Origin: Clostridia bacterium
GTDB taxonomy: Bacteria; Bacillota; Clostridia; Oscillospirales; CAG-272
Assembly (NCBI GenBank): GCA_900768535.1
Contig: CAAGDE010000153.1
Location: forward strand, 1 to 6,873
Length of the DNA stretch: 6,873 bases
Direction of reading: 5' to 3'
Both the position numbers and the translations under genes were made by a program. Position 1 is the first letter of the stretch, and every line of letters starts with the position of its first letter. Shown here one piece after another: positions 1 to 5,222 of this stretch. A model generated the notes under the pieces. It worked only from the letters and a program-made list of their open reading frames with translations. It had not been told where the DNA came from and made no database searches.

Positions 1-1
1 A

Positions 2-1207
2 TCGGGGGAATCCGAAAAGACCTCCATCCGTGTCAAGACCCGTATGCACCAGATGGTGGCGGAGGGGATCTATACAGGCGGCAGTCTGCCATACGGATAT
101 ATGCTTGTGGATAAGGGAAGAAAGAACAAGAAAGGGCAGGTCATGCGTGATCTTTCCGTCTGCCCGGAGGAAGCGGAGGTTGTGCGTGAGATCTTCCGGA
201 TGATTGCCGAGGAAGGATACGGAAGCCATCGGATGGCTTCCTACCTCAACAAGAAGGGAATCAAAACGCATAACGACCGCAATTTCACAAGCTCGTACAT
301 CCTGCGTATCATGAAGAATGAAATCTATCGCGGATTTCTTTCCAAAGGCGGGGTGAAGTCAGAGCGGCTTGAGGACTTGCAGATCGTTCCGGACAAAGTG
401 TTTTTTCAGGTTCAGAATATCCTGGAGCAACGCAATGTCAAGAATGACGAGAAGCGTCAGATCGCCCTGACGAATCGGGGAAAAGCACTTCTTTCCGGCA
501 ATATCTACTGCGGTCATTGCGGAAGCCGGCTTGCCACCAGTCGCGGGTTCATCCGATACACCCGTGCGGACGGCAGTCAGCGCAGCGATTCTCGTGGTCG
601 GTATGTTTGTTATCACAGGAGCAGGGGACTGAACGATTGCGATGGTGCATCGGTTTACGATTCCGAGCGGATCGACCGGGCGGTGCTGAAGGCAATGAGC
701 CAAATCTTTGCCAGTATCAGCGGATGCCCGGAGGAGGAGAAAATCGAGCAGGCACAGAGAAAAGTGACGGCTGAGTTTTCTCTCCAAAAGAAACGGCTGG
801 AGGATCAGATCCGCAAGGACACCAAGCAACTGGAAAGTCTGCGCAGCGAGATTGTGAAAGCACTTGCAGGGGAAAGCGACTTTTCCGGGGAGGATCTGGC
901 AACCGCCCTTCGCACGCTGCGTGAGAAACTCGATGCCGAAACAAAAGAACTGGAAAAACTGAAAGCAGAGGAAGCCGACGAGAAACGGACGAACGATATG
1001 ATCATCCCGGCATATCGGCAGTTCAAGACCTGGTCGGTGGAATTTGAAGAATCGTCTTTTGAAGCAAAAAAGATGATTGCCGGTCAGCTTTTCCGGAGGA
1101 TTGAAGTACGCAAAGACTATGAGATCACTTATGAAATGAACCTGACTTACGCCAAGTTCTGCGAAGAATGGCTTCGGATCCGCCAAACAATCACTGCCAC
1201 CGAGTAA
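2..1207 (+). CDS. Large serine recombinase, 5'-truncated by the window edge
   Basis: Site-specific DNA recombinase that would integrate or excise a mobile element. The reading frame is open from base 2, so the ATG at 44 is internal and the start lies outside the window. About 401 residues are visible. The first residues (ESEKTSIRVKTRMHQMV) are the end of the catalytic domain and linker; the N-terminal resolvase domain with the catalytic serine is missing. Next comes a Recombinase domain with the typical GGSLPYGY motif. A zinc ribbon follows (CGHC near residue 170, partner cysteines near 203 and 213), then a charged coiled coil at roughly 250-340 (LEKLKAEEADEKR), which in this family controls synapsis direction. 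The C-terminus is complete. Full family members are usually 500-560 residues, so about 150 are lacking. Its position beside a tRNA fragment suggests it sits at an element end. The family call is secure; the target site is inferred. Confidence 0.95.
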   Translation, partial: SGESEKTSIRVKTRMHQMVAEGIYTGGSLPYGYMLVDKGRKNKKGQVMRDLSVCPEEAEVVREIFRMIAEEGYGSHRMASYLNKKGIKTHNDRNFTSSYILRIMKNEIYRGFLSKGGVKSERLEDLQIVPDKVFFQVQNILEQRNVKNDEKRQIALTNRGKALLSGNIYCGHCGSRLATSRGFIRYTRADGSQRSDSRGRYVCYHRSRGLNDCDGASVYDSERIDRAVLKAMSQIFASISGCPEEEKIEQAQRKVTAEFSLQKKRLEDQIRKDTKQLESLRSEIVKALAGESDFSGEDLATALRTLREKLDAETKELEKLKAEEADEKRTNDMIIPAYRQFKTWSVEFEESSFEAKKMIAGQLFRRIEVRKDYEITYEMNLTYAKFCEEWLRIRQTITATE

Positions 1208-1224
1208 TCGGTGGCAGAACTTTT
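1194..1224 (+). terminator. Intrinsic terminator overlapping the recombinase stop codon
   Basis: A perfect 10-bp stem (CTGCCACCGA, 1194-1203, with TCGGTGGCAG, 1208-1217) closes on a four-base loop GTAA that contains the TAA stop codon (1205-1207). The T run behind it is short (AACTTTT), so termination may be weak. The hairpin lies at the recombinase 3' end and could also stabilise the mRNA. Confidence 0.65.
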
Positions 1225-1232
1225 ATGGGGCG

Positions 1233-1252
1233 GGGAATATCAAAATATTCCC
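1233..1252. repeat. Perfect 8-bp palindrome with 4-base spacer
   Basis: GGGAATAT (1233-1240) and ATATTCCC (1245-1252) are perfect inverted repeats around CAAA. There is no T run, so it is not a terminator. It lies 25 bases after the recombinase stop and 6 bases before the -35 box of the next promoter. It may be a protein binding site, either an operator or part of the recombinase attachment site, but the sequence alone cannot decide. Confidence 0.55.
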
Positions 1253-1258
1253 AATCTA

Positions 1259-1287
1259 TTGCAATTCACGGTGCTGTGTGGTATAAT
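1259..1287 (+). promoter_or_regulatory. Strong sigma-A-type promoter with extended -10
   Basis: A -35 box TTGCAA (1259-1264) is followed by exactly 17 bases and a consensus -10 box TATAAT (1282-1287). The -10 is preceded by TG one base upstream (1279-1280), which makes it an extended -10 element. Transcription should start near 1294 and read through the tRNA-Asn fragment to the terminator at 1425-1455, giving an RNA of about 160 bases. This is the best promoter in the window. Confidence 0.75.
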
Positions 1288-1360
1288 TATATATAGTAGA
1301 TGCTTCATTTTTTACATAGACCATTCGGGTGCGCTTTTGGTGTAAACAGCCCCGACTGCC

Positions 1361-1416
1361 AGAGCATCTGACTGTTAATCAGAGGGTCGTCCGTTCAAGT
1401 CGGACAGGGGGAGCCA
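1361..1416 (+). tRNA. tRNA-Asn (GUU), 3' portion only; probably a truncated or split gene
   Basis: The 3' D-stem strand GAGC (1362-1365) leads into a 5-bp anticodon stem TCTGA/TCAGA around the loop CTGTTAA, with anticodon GTT at 1374-1376. A 5-base variable loop follows, then a perfect T arm (GTCCG, TTCAAGT, CGGAC; 1389-1405), the 3' acceptor strand AGGGGGA (1406-1412), discriminator G and encoded CCA (1414-1416). The 5' acceptor strand should be close to TCCCCCT, but nothing like it occurs in the expected place (about 1340-1346), and the D loop lacks the GG pair. A degenerate D arm may begin near 1349 (three of four pairs possible). This is therefore a gene remnant, a half tRNA at an integration junction, or a tRNA-like RNA. 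Both its own promoter upstream and its own terminator downstream are present. Confidence 0.65.
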
Positions 1417-1424
1417 TTAAAAAG

Positions 1425-1455
1425 AGCTTGCATTTGTATAAAATGTAAGCTTTTT
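1425..1455 (+). terminator. Intrinsic terminator of the tRNA-Asn unit
   Basis: An 11-bp stem begins at A1425 and runs AGCTTGCATTT (1425-1435) against AAATGTAAGCT (1441-1451). It has one G-T wobble and a five-base loop GTATA, and is followed by a T run. It starts nine bases after the encoded CCA, the usual position for a tRNA gene terminator. Confidence 0.8.
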
Positions 1456-1480
1456 GCTTTATTTTTGCTGGATTTAAGAA

Positions 1481-1508
1481 TTAGAACTAATACAATTGAA
1501 CATATAAA
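1481..1508 (+). promoter_or_regulatory. Possible weak promoter for the DUF3849 unit
   Basis: TTAGAA (1481-1486), 16 bases and TATAAA (1503-1508) make a plausible but weak promoter. TACAAT (1491-1496) is an alternative -10 but lacks a good -35 box. Some promoter is expected here because a terminator ends just upstream at 1455. If the first choice is right, transcription would start at about 1515, very close to the leader start codon at 1517. Confidence 0.3.
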
Positions 1509-1510
1509 AC

Positions 1511-1577
1511 AGGCGAATGAGAATTTTTTTCGCGTCCAAGCGGCGCGGCGAATGAAAGTCTCTCATTCGCCTTTTTT
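1511..1577 (+). promoter_or_regulatory. Attenuator-like leader with two mutually exclusive hairpins
   Basis: Segment 1 (AGGCGAATGAGA, 1511-1522) and segment 2 (GGCGAATGA, 1547-1555) can both pair with segment 3 (TCTCATTCGCCT, 1561-1572). Pairing of 2 with 3 gives a compact 9-bp hairpin with a 7-base loop; pairing of 1 with 3 gives 12 perfect pairs with a long loop. Both end directly at a run of six T (1572-1577), so the site should act as an intrinsic terminator just 40 bases before the DUF3849 start codon. A terminator in front of its own gene implies regulated read-through. A short ORF (1517-1555) spans segments 1 and 2, which suggests ribosome-controlled attenuation. The hairpins are directly seen; the regulation is inferred. 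Confidence 0.6.
1517..1555 (+). CDS. Possible 12-residue leader peptide of the attenuator
   Basis: An ATG inside hairpin segment 1 opens a 12-codon ORF, MRIFFASKRRGE, which ends with TGA inside segment 2. The same nine-base word GGCGAATGA supplies the start codon in its first copy and, in another frame, the stop codon in its second. A ribosome at the stop codon would cover segment 2 and part of segment 3 and so block the terminator. The adjacent arginine codons CGG CGC could be a stalling site. The ribosome binding site is weak (CAGG four bases before the ATG), and an ORF this short can occur by chance. Confidence 0.35.
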   Translation: MRIFFASKRRGE

Positions 1578-1617
1578 GTTTCTCAAAATAAAAAAAGAAA
1601 GGGAAAAATTGAAAAAG

Positions 1618-2355
1618 ATGGACGAAACAGAAGTGTACCGCTATTCGCTGTCCTTTGCGGCGGGGAGTCGGGAAAAGGATTTATGGGTGAATAGCTACCG
1701 TGCGAATCTTGCGTGCGCGGAATTTATCCGAAAGACGATAGCAGAAAATTTTGACGGAATGCGTTTGAATGACGATTGTCTCCAGACAATTCTGGACGCT
1801 TACGGCTTTGACCGCGTGATGTGGGTATTGGCAAATACGGTCGGGGAGGGAAATGCGGATGGGCGGTATTCGAAAGCCAACAAGGAGTGGGCAAAGACCT
1901 TCCGCATTCCGCCGGACTCTCACAATTCCGAATTCTGCGTCACTTCCCACCCCGCAATTGTAAACGGGTTGGTGGATGAGGTCCGCAAAGCATGGGACGA
2001 TCTTCACCTTTGGAAACCGGAGCAAATGGAAAGTCATCTCGGTCAGAATCTGGTCGGTCGCGTTTTGGTTGTCGACCCAAGTGTGTTGAAGGATCCATAC
2101 AAAACCTCGGACAACCAGTTGTTCCTTGCGCAGAGCGGGAACGGTTGCTATCCAAGGGCATTGGGAACAAAAGTTTTCGGCACATTCCTGAATGACGGCG
2201 AGCGGTCTTTTTTGTACCGCACGGATTTTGCGGGGATTCTCAAGGATGAGTACACTCCGGATTGGGCAAAGCAGGCGATTCGGGATGCGCAGGAGGAACA
2301 GGAGATGGAGCAGGAAGAATCGCAGGAGCAGGATCCCGGGATGCAGATGCAGTAG
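1618..2355 (+). CDS. DUF3849 family protein of mobile elements
   Basis: The protein has 245 residues and no known biochemical role. It resembles DUF3849 proteins, which recur in Clostridial integrative elements. Recognisable blocks are the N-terminal EVYRYSLSFA, the segment LWVNSYRANLACAEFIRKTI (22-41), the run from FDRVMWVLANTV (64-75) to ANKEWAKTFRIP (87-98), and LKDEYTPDWAKQ (208-219). The last 22 residues are a low-complexity, acidic Gln/Glu/Met tail that looks disordered. There is no signal peptide or membrane segment, so it is probably cytoplasmic. The start is uncertain. ATG at 1618 is chosen, but TTG at 1609 lies five bases after a GAAAGGG element and would add three residues. An attenuator-like hairpin lies just upstream, and a small gene follows 36 bases downstream. 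The family call rests on remembered sequence pattern. Confidence 0.8.
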   Translation: MDETEVYRYSLSFAAGSREKDLWVNSYRANLACAEFIRKTIAENFDGMRLNDDCLQTILDAYGFDRVMWVLANTVGEGNADGRYSKANKEWAKTFRIPPDSHNSEFCVTSHPAIVNGLVDEVRKAWDDLHLWKPEQMESHLGQNLVGRVLVVDPSVLKDPYKTSDNQLFLAQSGNGCYPRALGTKVFGTFLNDGERSFLYRTDFAGILKDEYTPDWAKQAIRDAQEEQEMEQEESQEQDPGMQMQ

Positions 2356-2391
2356 TGAAAAAAATAATCATAAAACAAAGGAGGAAATACA

Positions 2392-2751
2392 ATGGAATTT
2401 CGAGGAGAGAAGCACAGACAGATTTTTCAGAACTACATCAGGCGGCAGAAGCACCGACCGTCCTCGCACCATCTTGCGGCGGTGTATTTGCTGACCGCAG
2501 ACAAAACCTTATGGAAACAGGTGCGGGGCGCGTTCCGAGACGGCAAAGCTGACCTGTCTGCCCTCCATCTCTGCGGCATTCAGCCGGACGCATACGCACT
2601 GTTCCGTTCTGCAAAAGAATTACTGACGGGAGAGCCGATGGTCGGACTCGCGGAACTCGCCGAGCGGGATATCATCTGCCCGTGGGTCTTAAATCTTATT
2701 TTTCAGGCAATCCTGCTTTCGCGCGGGGAGATGAAGGCAACAATGGAATAG
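2392..2751 (+). CDS. Small hypothetical protein of mobile elements (119 aa)
   Basis: I do not recognise a function. The start ATG is preceded by a perfect AAAGGAGG (2377-2384) at seven bases, so the gene is real and well translated. The protein is compact and probably mostly helical, with a basic N-terminus (FRGEKHRQIFQNYIRRQKHR). The core includes LAAVYLLTADKTLWKQVR (28-45) and ALFRSAKELLTGE (69-81), and the C-terminal part is hydrophobic (ICPWVLNLIFQAILLS, 95-110). That last part could be a buried or amphipathic helix; a true membrane span is unlikely. The N-terminus and the LLTADKTLW block resemble short uncharacterised proteins seen beside ArdA and DUF3849 genes in Clostridial ICEs, but I give no family number. 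It is co-directional with the DUF3849 gene and is followed at once by a strong terminator. Confidence 0.85.
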   Translation: MEFRGEKHRQIFQNYIRRQKHRPSSHHLAAVYLLTADKTLWKQVRGAFRDGKADLSALHLCGIQPDAYALFRSAKELLTGEPMVGLAELAERDIICPWVLNLIFQAILLSRGEMKATME

Positions 2752-2786
2752 CAGCCCTTGAATGAAAAAGTTCAAGGGCTGTTTTT
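2752..2786 (+). terminator. Strong intrinsic terminator
   Basis: A perfect 11-bp stem, CAGCCCTTGAA (2752-2762) with TTCAAGGGCTG (2771-2781), closes on an eight-base loop and is followed by TTTTT (2782-2786). It begins directly after the TAG of the small gene. It should separate the DUF3849 unit from the ArdA operon, although only about 35 bases are left for a new promoter and no good one is seen there. TACAAT (2792-2797) is a possible -10 box without a matching -35. Confidence 0.85.
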
Positions 2787-2821
2787 GTATCTACAATTAA
2801 AATCAAAACATAGGAGAATTT

Positions 2822-2890
2822 ATGCAAGAAGGAAAAACAATTACGACAGCGGGCGGTCTTCCAATCCTGCCGCAAGGAGGATTGTCATGA
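2822..2890 (+). CDS. 22-residue ORF translationally coupled to the first ardA gene
   Basis: The ORF begins MQEGKTITTAGG and ends LPILPQGGLS. It has its own ribosome binding site, AGGAG (2812-2816), five bases before the ATG. Its TGA (2888-2890) overlaps the start codon of the ArdA-like gene as ATGA. Codons 18-20 contain the AAGGAGG site of that gene, so ribosomes translating the short ORF pass over it and could reinitiate. It may be a coupling or leader peptide, or the N-terminal remnant of a larger protein. I know no function for it. The site, spacing and overlap make translation plausible, but it is not proven. Confidence 0.55.
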   Translation: MQEGKTITTAGGLPILPQGGLS

Positions 2891-4032
2891 AGCACATTCG
2901 GGCAACACTGGTACTTGGCAATTGCAGAACGGAGACGGTTGCCTTTCCATGCGCGGACAGCAAAATCAAGCAGATGCTTGCGCACCGCACGGATGATGAC
3001 AAATACACGGTCTATGTGGACGAACTGACCGAGCCGACATGGATGAAACCCATTGAGAAAACCGATGTCAACATTCACGAGCTGAACTACCTTGCAAGGC
3101 GCATGGACGCGATGGACGATAACGAGTTGGCGAAAATGGGTGCGGCGCTATCGAGATTCGGGGTGTCGGATCTGTCGCAATCTATCAATTACACCTTTAA
3201 CCTCAACCGCATCACATTGGTGCGGGACATCTCCAATCTGCAAAAGGTCGGTGCGATGCGTTACATGGAAACGCATGGTGGCTGCTGCACATCAGAGGAA
3301 TACAACAACCCGCAACGGGCAGCCGAGGCGCGGGAGCTGTTGGAGCGAGGAAACGGAATCCTGACGGACTACGGGTTGTTGTTTATCAACGATGAGGTAC
3401 CGTTTGAGCCGATCTACAACGGCGTGAACTTTCCGGAATACTGGTATGAGGGGATGGACAAAACGGGAGTGTGTCTTTCTTACGGCGAGCGGACGGAATA
3501 TTTATATTGCCCGTGCGAGGATGAGTCTGTGGAGTTTGCATTGGAGCGGCTCGGCGCAGACCGCGTGGAGCAATGCGGGGCAGAAATCACCTGCATCCCG
3601 TTCGGTGTCAAACTTGGTGAGCGGGTGGAAAGTGTCTTACATAATGAAGGCTTCCATGCATTCAACACCTTCTGCAAGCGGATCGAATTCCTGACCACGG
3701 ATGAGCAGGACAAGCTGGAGGCGGTGGTTCTGTATGCGGACGCAACCACATCGGACGAACTGACCCGAATCACAGATCACCTGAACGATTTCGTCTTTGC
3801 ACCGGGCGCGCAGGAGTATGAAACGCTCGGCAGGCGGTGGATGGAGAACCAACTCGGAATCGACCTGCCGACCGAACTGGAGGACTTCTTCAACTATTCC
3901 GGTTGCGGGGAATATTTAGCGCAGGAATCCGAAGGAAGGTTTGTGGATAGCATCGGCTTCGTCTGCATGGCGAAGGATTGCAGCCTGGAGGACATTCTTC
4001 CGGAGCAGGGACAGGGGATGGGAGGGATATAA
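2887..4032 (+). CDS. ardA: ArdA-like antirestriction protein, double-module form (first copy)
   Basis: ArdA proteins mimic B-form DNA and bind type I restriction-modification enzymes, protecting incoming mobile DNA. ATG 2887 is preceded by AAGGAGG at six bases; reading further upstream would run through the terminator. The product has 381 residues, about twice the usual ArdA length of about 165-170. Family blocks are NIHELNYLARRMD (62-74), DLSQSINYTFNLNRITLVRD (95-114) and the C-terminal LPTELEDFFNYSGCGEYL (327-344). Acidic residues outnumber basic ones about two to one by hand count (about 68 to 34), as expected for a DNA mimic. Residues 2-180 and 197-360 appear to be two copies of one module: RTE..PC.D at 14-24 recurs at 202-212, and the LN...RR block at 66-72 recurs at 259-265. 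The gene ends in TAA directly abutting the second copy. The family call is strong; inhibitory activity is inferred. Confidence 0.88.
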   Translation: MKHIRATLVLGNCRTETVAFPCADSKIKQMLAHRTDDDKYTVYVDELTEPTWMKPIEKTDVNIHELNYLARRMDAMDDNELAKMGAALSRFGVSDLSQSINYTFNLNRITLVRDISNLQKVGAMRYMETHGGCCTSEEYNNPQRAAEARELLERGNGILTDYGLLFINDEVPFEPIYNGVNFPEYWYEGMDKTGVCLSYGERTEYLYCPCEDESVEFALERLGADRVEQCGAEITCIPFGVKLGERVESVLHNEGFHAFNTFCKRIEFLTTDEQDKLEAVVLYADATTSDELTRITDHLNDFVFAPGAQEYETLGRRWMENQLGIDLPTELEDFFNYSGCGEYLAQESEGRFVDSIGFVCMAKDCSLEDILPEQGQGMGGI

Positions 4033-5187
4033 ATGGCATGGATCAAAGCAAACCTTTTGATGGACGGCAATCATTTTGAAACAGTCGGATTTCCATGCTC
4101 CGATGATGAGATCATGCGACTGACCGAACAGAAGGAGGGGGGACACAAAGCTACAGTCTTTATCAATAATCTTATTGATCCAAAAGGGCTGAAATCCATT
4201 GAAGGGACTTATGCTAACATCCACGAACTGAACTACCTCGCCAAGCGGATGGACAGCTTCGATGTAACCGAGATGGAAAAACTGCTTGCGGCGGCAACAT
4301 ATTTTGATATCCGCGACCTGAAGCAGCTGATCAACTACACCTTCAATCTCCACAGGATTACGCTGATTCAAAATATCGCAAGTATGCAGATGGTAGGGGT
4401 TGAACACTATCTTGATCTCAACGGTGGCGGGTGTACAAACGAGGAATTCTACGATCCGCAACGAGCCGAGGAAGGTCGCGCCCTGCTGAACAGCAAGCGC
4501 GGTATCTGGACCGACTACGGTCTGATGTTTATCAACAATGAAGTGCCGTGGGAAGAAGTCTACAATGGCATGACCTTTCCCGAATACCTCTATGGCGGTC
4601 CCGAAGAATCCAGTGTGGCGATCTGCCACGGTGGAAGAACGGAATTCGTCTATCCTCCGTGTGAGCAATCCTCCATCGAATTTGCATTGGAACGGTTGGG
4701 CGCAGACAGCCTCGATGATTGCCATGTTCAATTGAGCTGTAGCCGATTCGGGAAACCGCTCTCCGAATTGGTGGAGCACATCCTGAAGAACGAGGGCTTG
4801 GAGGCATTCAACGAGGTATGCCATGCTGCCGCAAAAATACCCGAACGGGAGATGAGTAAATTTACGGCAGCCTTGCTGTACGCGGATGCCGATACCGCCG
4901 ACGAGATGTGCCGGGTTGCGGGCTCGTTGGAGTTTTTCGTGTATGTTCCGAAGGTTCAGGATATGAGCAGCCTCGGCGTATGGTGGTTGGATAACAAAGA
5001 GGATTTCTCACTTCCATACGAGATTGACCAATTTTTTGATTACGCCGGATATGGCAGGTCGGTGGTTGAAGAAAGCAATGACGGCACCTTTGTGGAAGGG
5101 TTCGGCTTCGTCTGCCTGACGGATGGATGCGACATGGAAGATATCCTTCCTGCATATCAGCAGGGGATGGAAGGGATGCAGTTATGA
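4033..5187 (+). CDS. ardA: ArdA-like antirestriction protein, double-module form (second copy)
   Basis: A paralogue of the preceding gene, 384 residues, aligning over its full length with roughly half the positions identical by eye. Shared blocks include NIHELNYLAKRMD, INYTFNLHRITL, TDYGLMFINNEVP and IEFALERLGAD. Its ATG follows the previous TAA with no gap, and GGAGGG (4021-4026) six bases upstream lies inside the preceding gene. It shows the same internal duplication: ETVGFPC against RTEFVYPPC, and TEMEKLLAAATYFD against REMSKFTAALLYAD. It is also acidic and probably cytoplasmic. The two copies have diverged throughout, which suggests an old duplication with separate targets rather than a recent copy. 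It could inhibit type I restriction or the corresponding methylation. An alternative is that one copy acts as a regulator rather than an inhibitor. Confidence 0.88.
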   Translation: MAWIKANLLMDGNHFETVGFPCSDDEIMRLTEQKEGGHKATVFINNLIDPKGLKSIEGTYANIHELNYLAKRMDSFDVTEMEKLLAAATYFDIRDLKQLINYTFNLHRITLIQNIASMQMVGVEHYLDLNGGGCTNEEFYDPQRAEEGRALLNSKRGIWTDYGLMFINNEVPWEEVYNGMTFPEYLYGGPEESSVAICHGGRTEFVYPPCEQSSIEFALERLGADSLDDCHVQLSCSRFGKPLSELVEHILKNEGLEAFNEVCHAAAKIPEREMSKFTAALLYADADTADEMCRVAGSLEFFVYVPKVQDMSSLGVWWLDNKEDFSLPYEIDQFFDYAGYGRSVVEESNDGTFVEGFGFVCLTDGCDMEDILPAYQQGMEGMQL

Positions 5188-5222
5188 GAATGAATATCAA
5201 ACCGAAACGGAGGTATACATGA
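5184..5222 (+). CDS. 12-residue linker ORF with ATGA overlaps at both ends
   Basis: This tiny ORF, MRMNIKPKRRYT, starts within the ATGA that ends the second ArdA-like gene and stops within the ATGA that starts the next gene. AAGGGA (5171-5176) lies seven bases before its ATG. Its codons for Lys-Arg-Arg contain the GGAGG site (5209-5213) of the next gene. It may simply pass ribosomes from one gene to the next. The peptide is strongly basic, but at this length it may have no role of its own and could be chance. Confidence 0.35.
   Translation: MRMNIKPKRRYT

Noticed and set aside
359..1186. Minus-strand open frame of 275 codons under the recombinase
   Set aside because: It lies wholly opposite a recombinase with clear domains; the product is cysteine- and phenylalanine-rich without motifs.
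1340..1416. A complete, functional tRNA-Asn
   Set aside because: The bases at 1340-1346 cannot pair with the acceptor strand AGGGGGA, and the D loop lacks the conserved GG; only the 3' portion is supported.
1465..1617. Extension of the DUF3849 frame upstream to a TTG at 1465
   Set aside because: The extension would be translated from inside a terminator and through the attenuator hairpin. The residues are unlike the family, and there is no ribosome site at the TTG.
2182..2552. Plus-strand short frames overlapping the DUF3849 3' end (2192-2494, 2262-2552)
   Set aside because: They are out of frame with two genes that have proper starts, have no ribosome sites, and give arginine/glycine-rich products typical of shadow translation.
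2758..2886. Extension of the first ArdA-like frame upstream to a TTG at 2758
   Set aside because: It starts inside a terminator stem, while ATG 2887 has a perfect AAGGAGG and matches the family N-terminus.
3916..4824. Long open frame on the minus strand (302 codons)
   Set aside because: It is antisense to the conserved ArdA-like genes, its product shows no family pattern, and it is typical of shadow frames.
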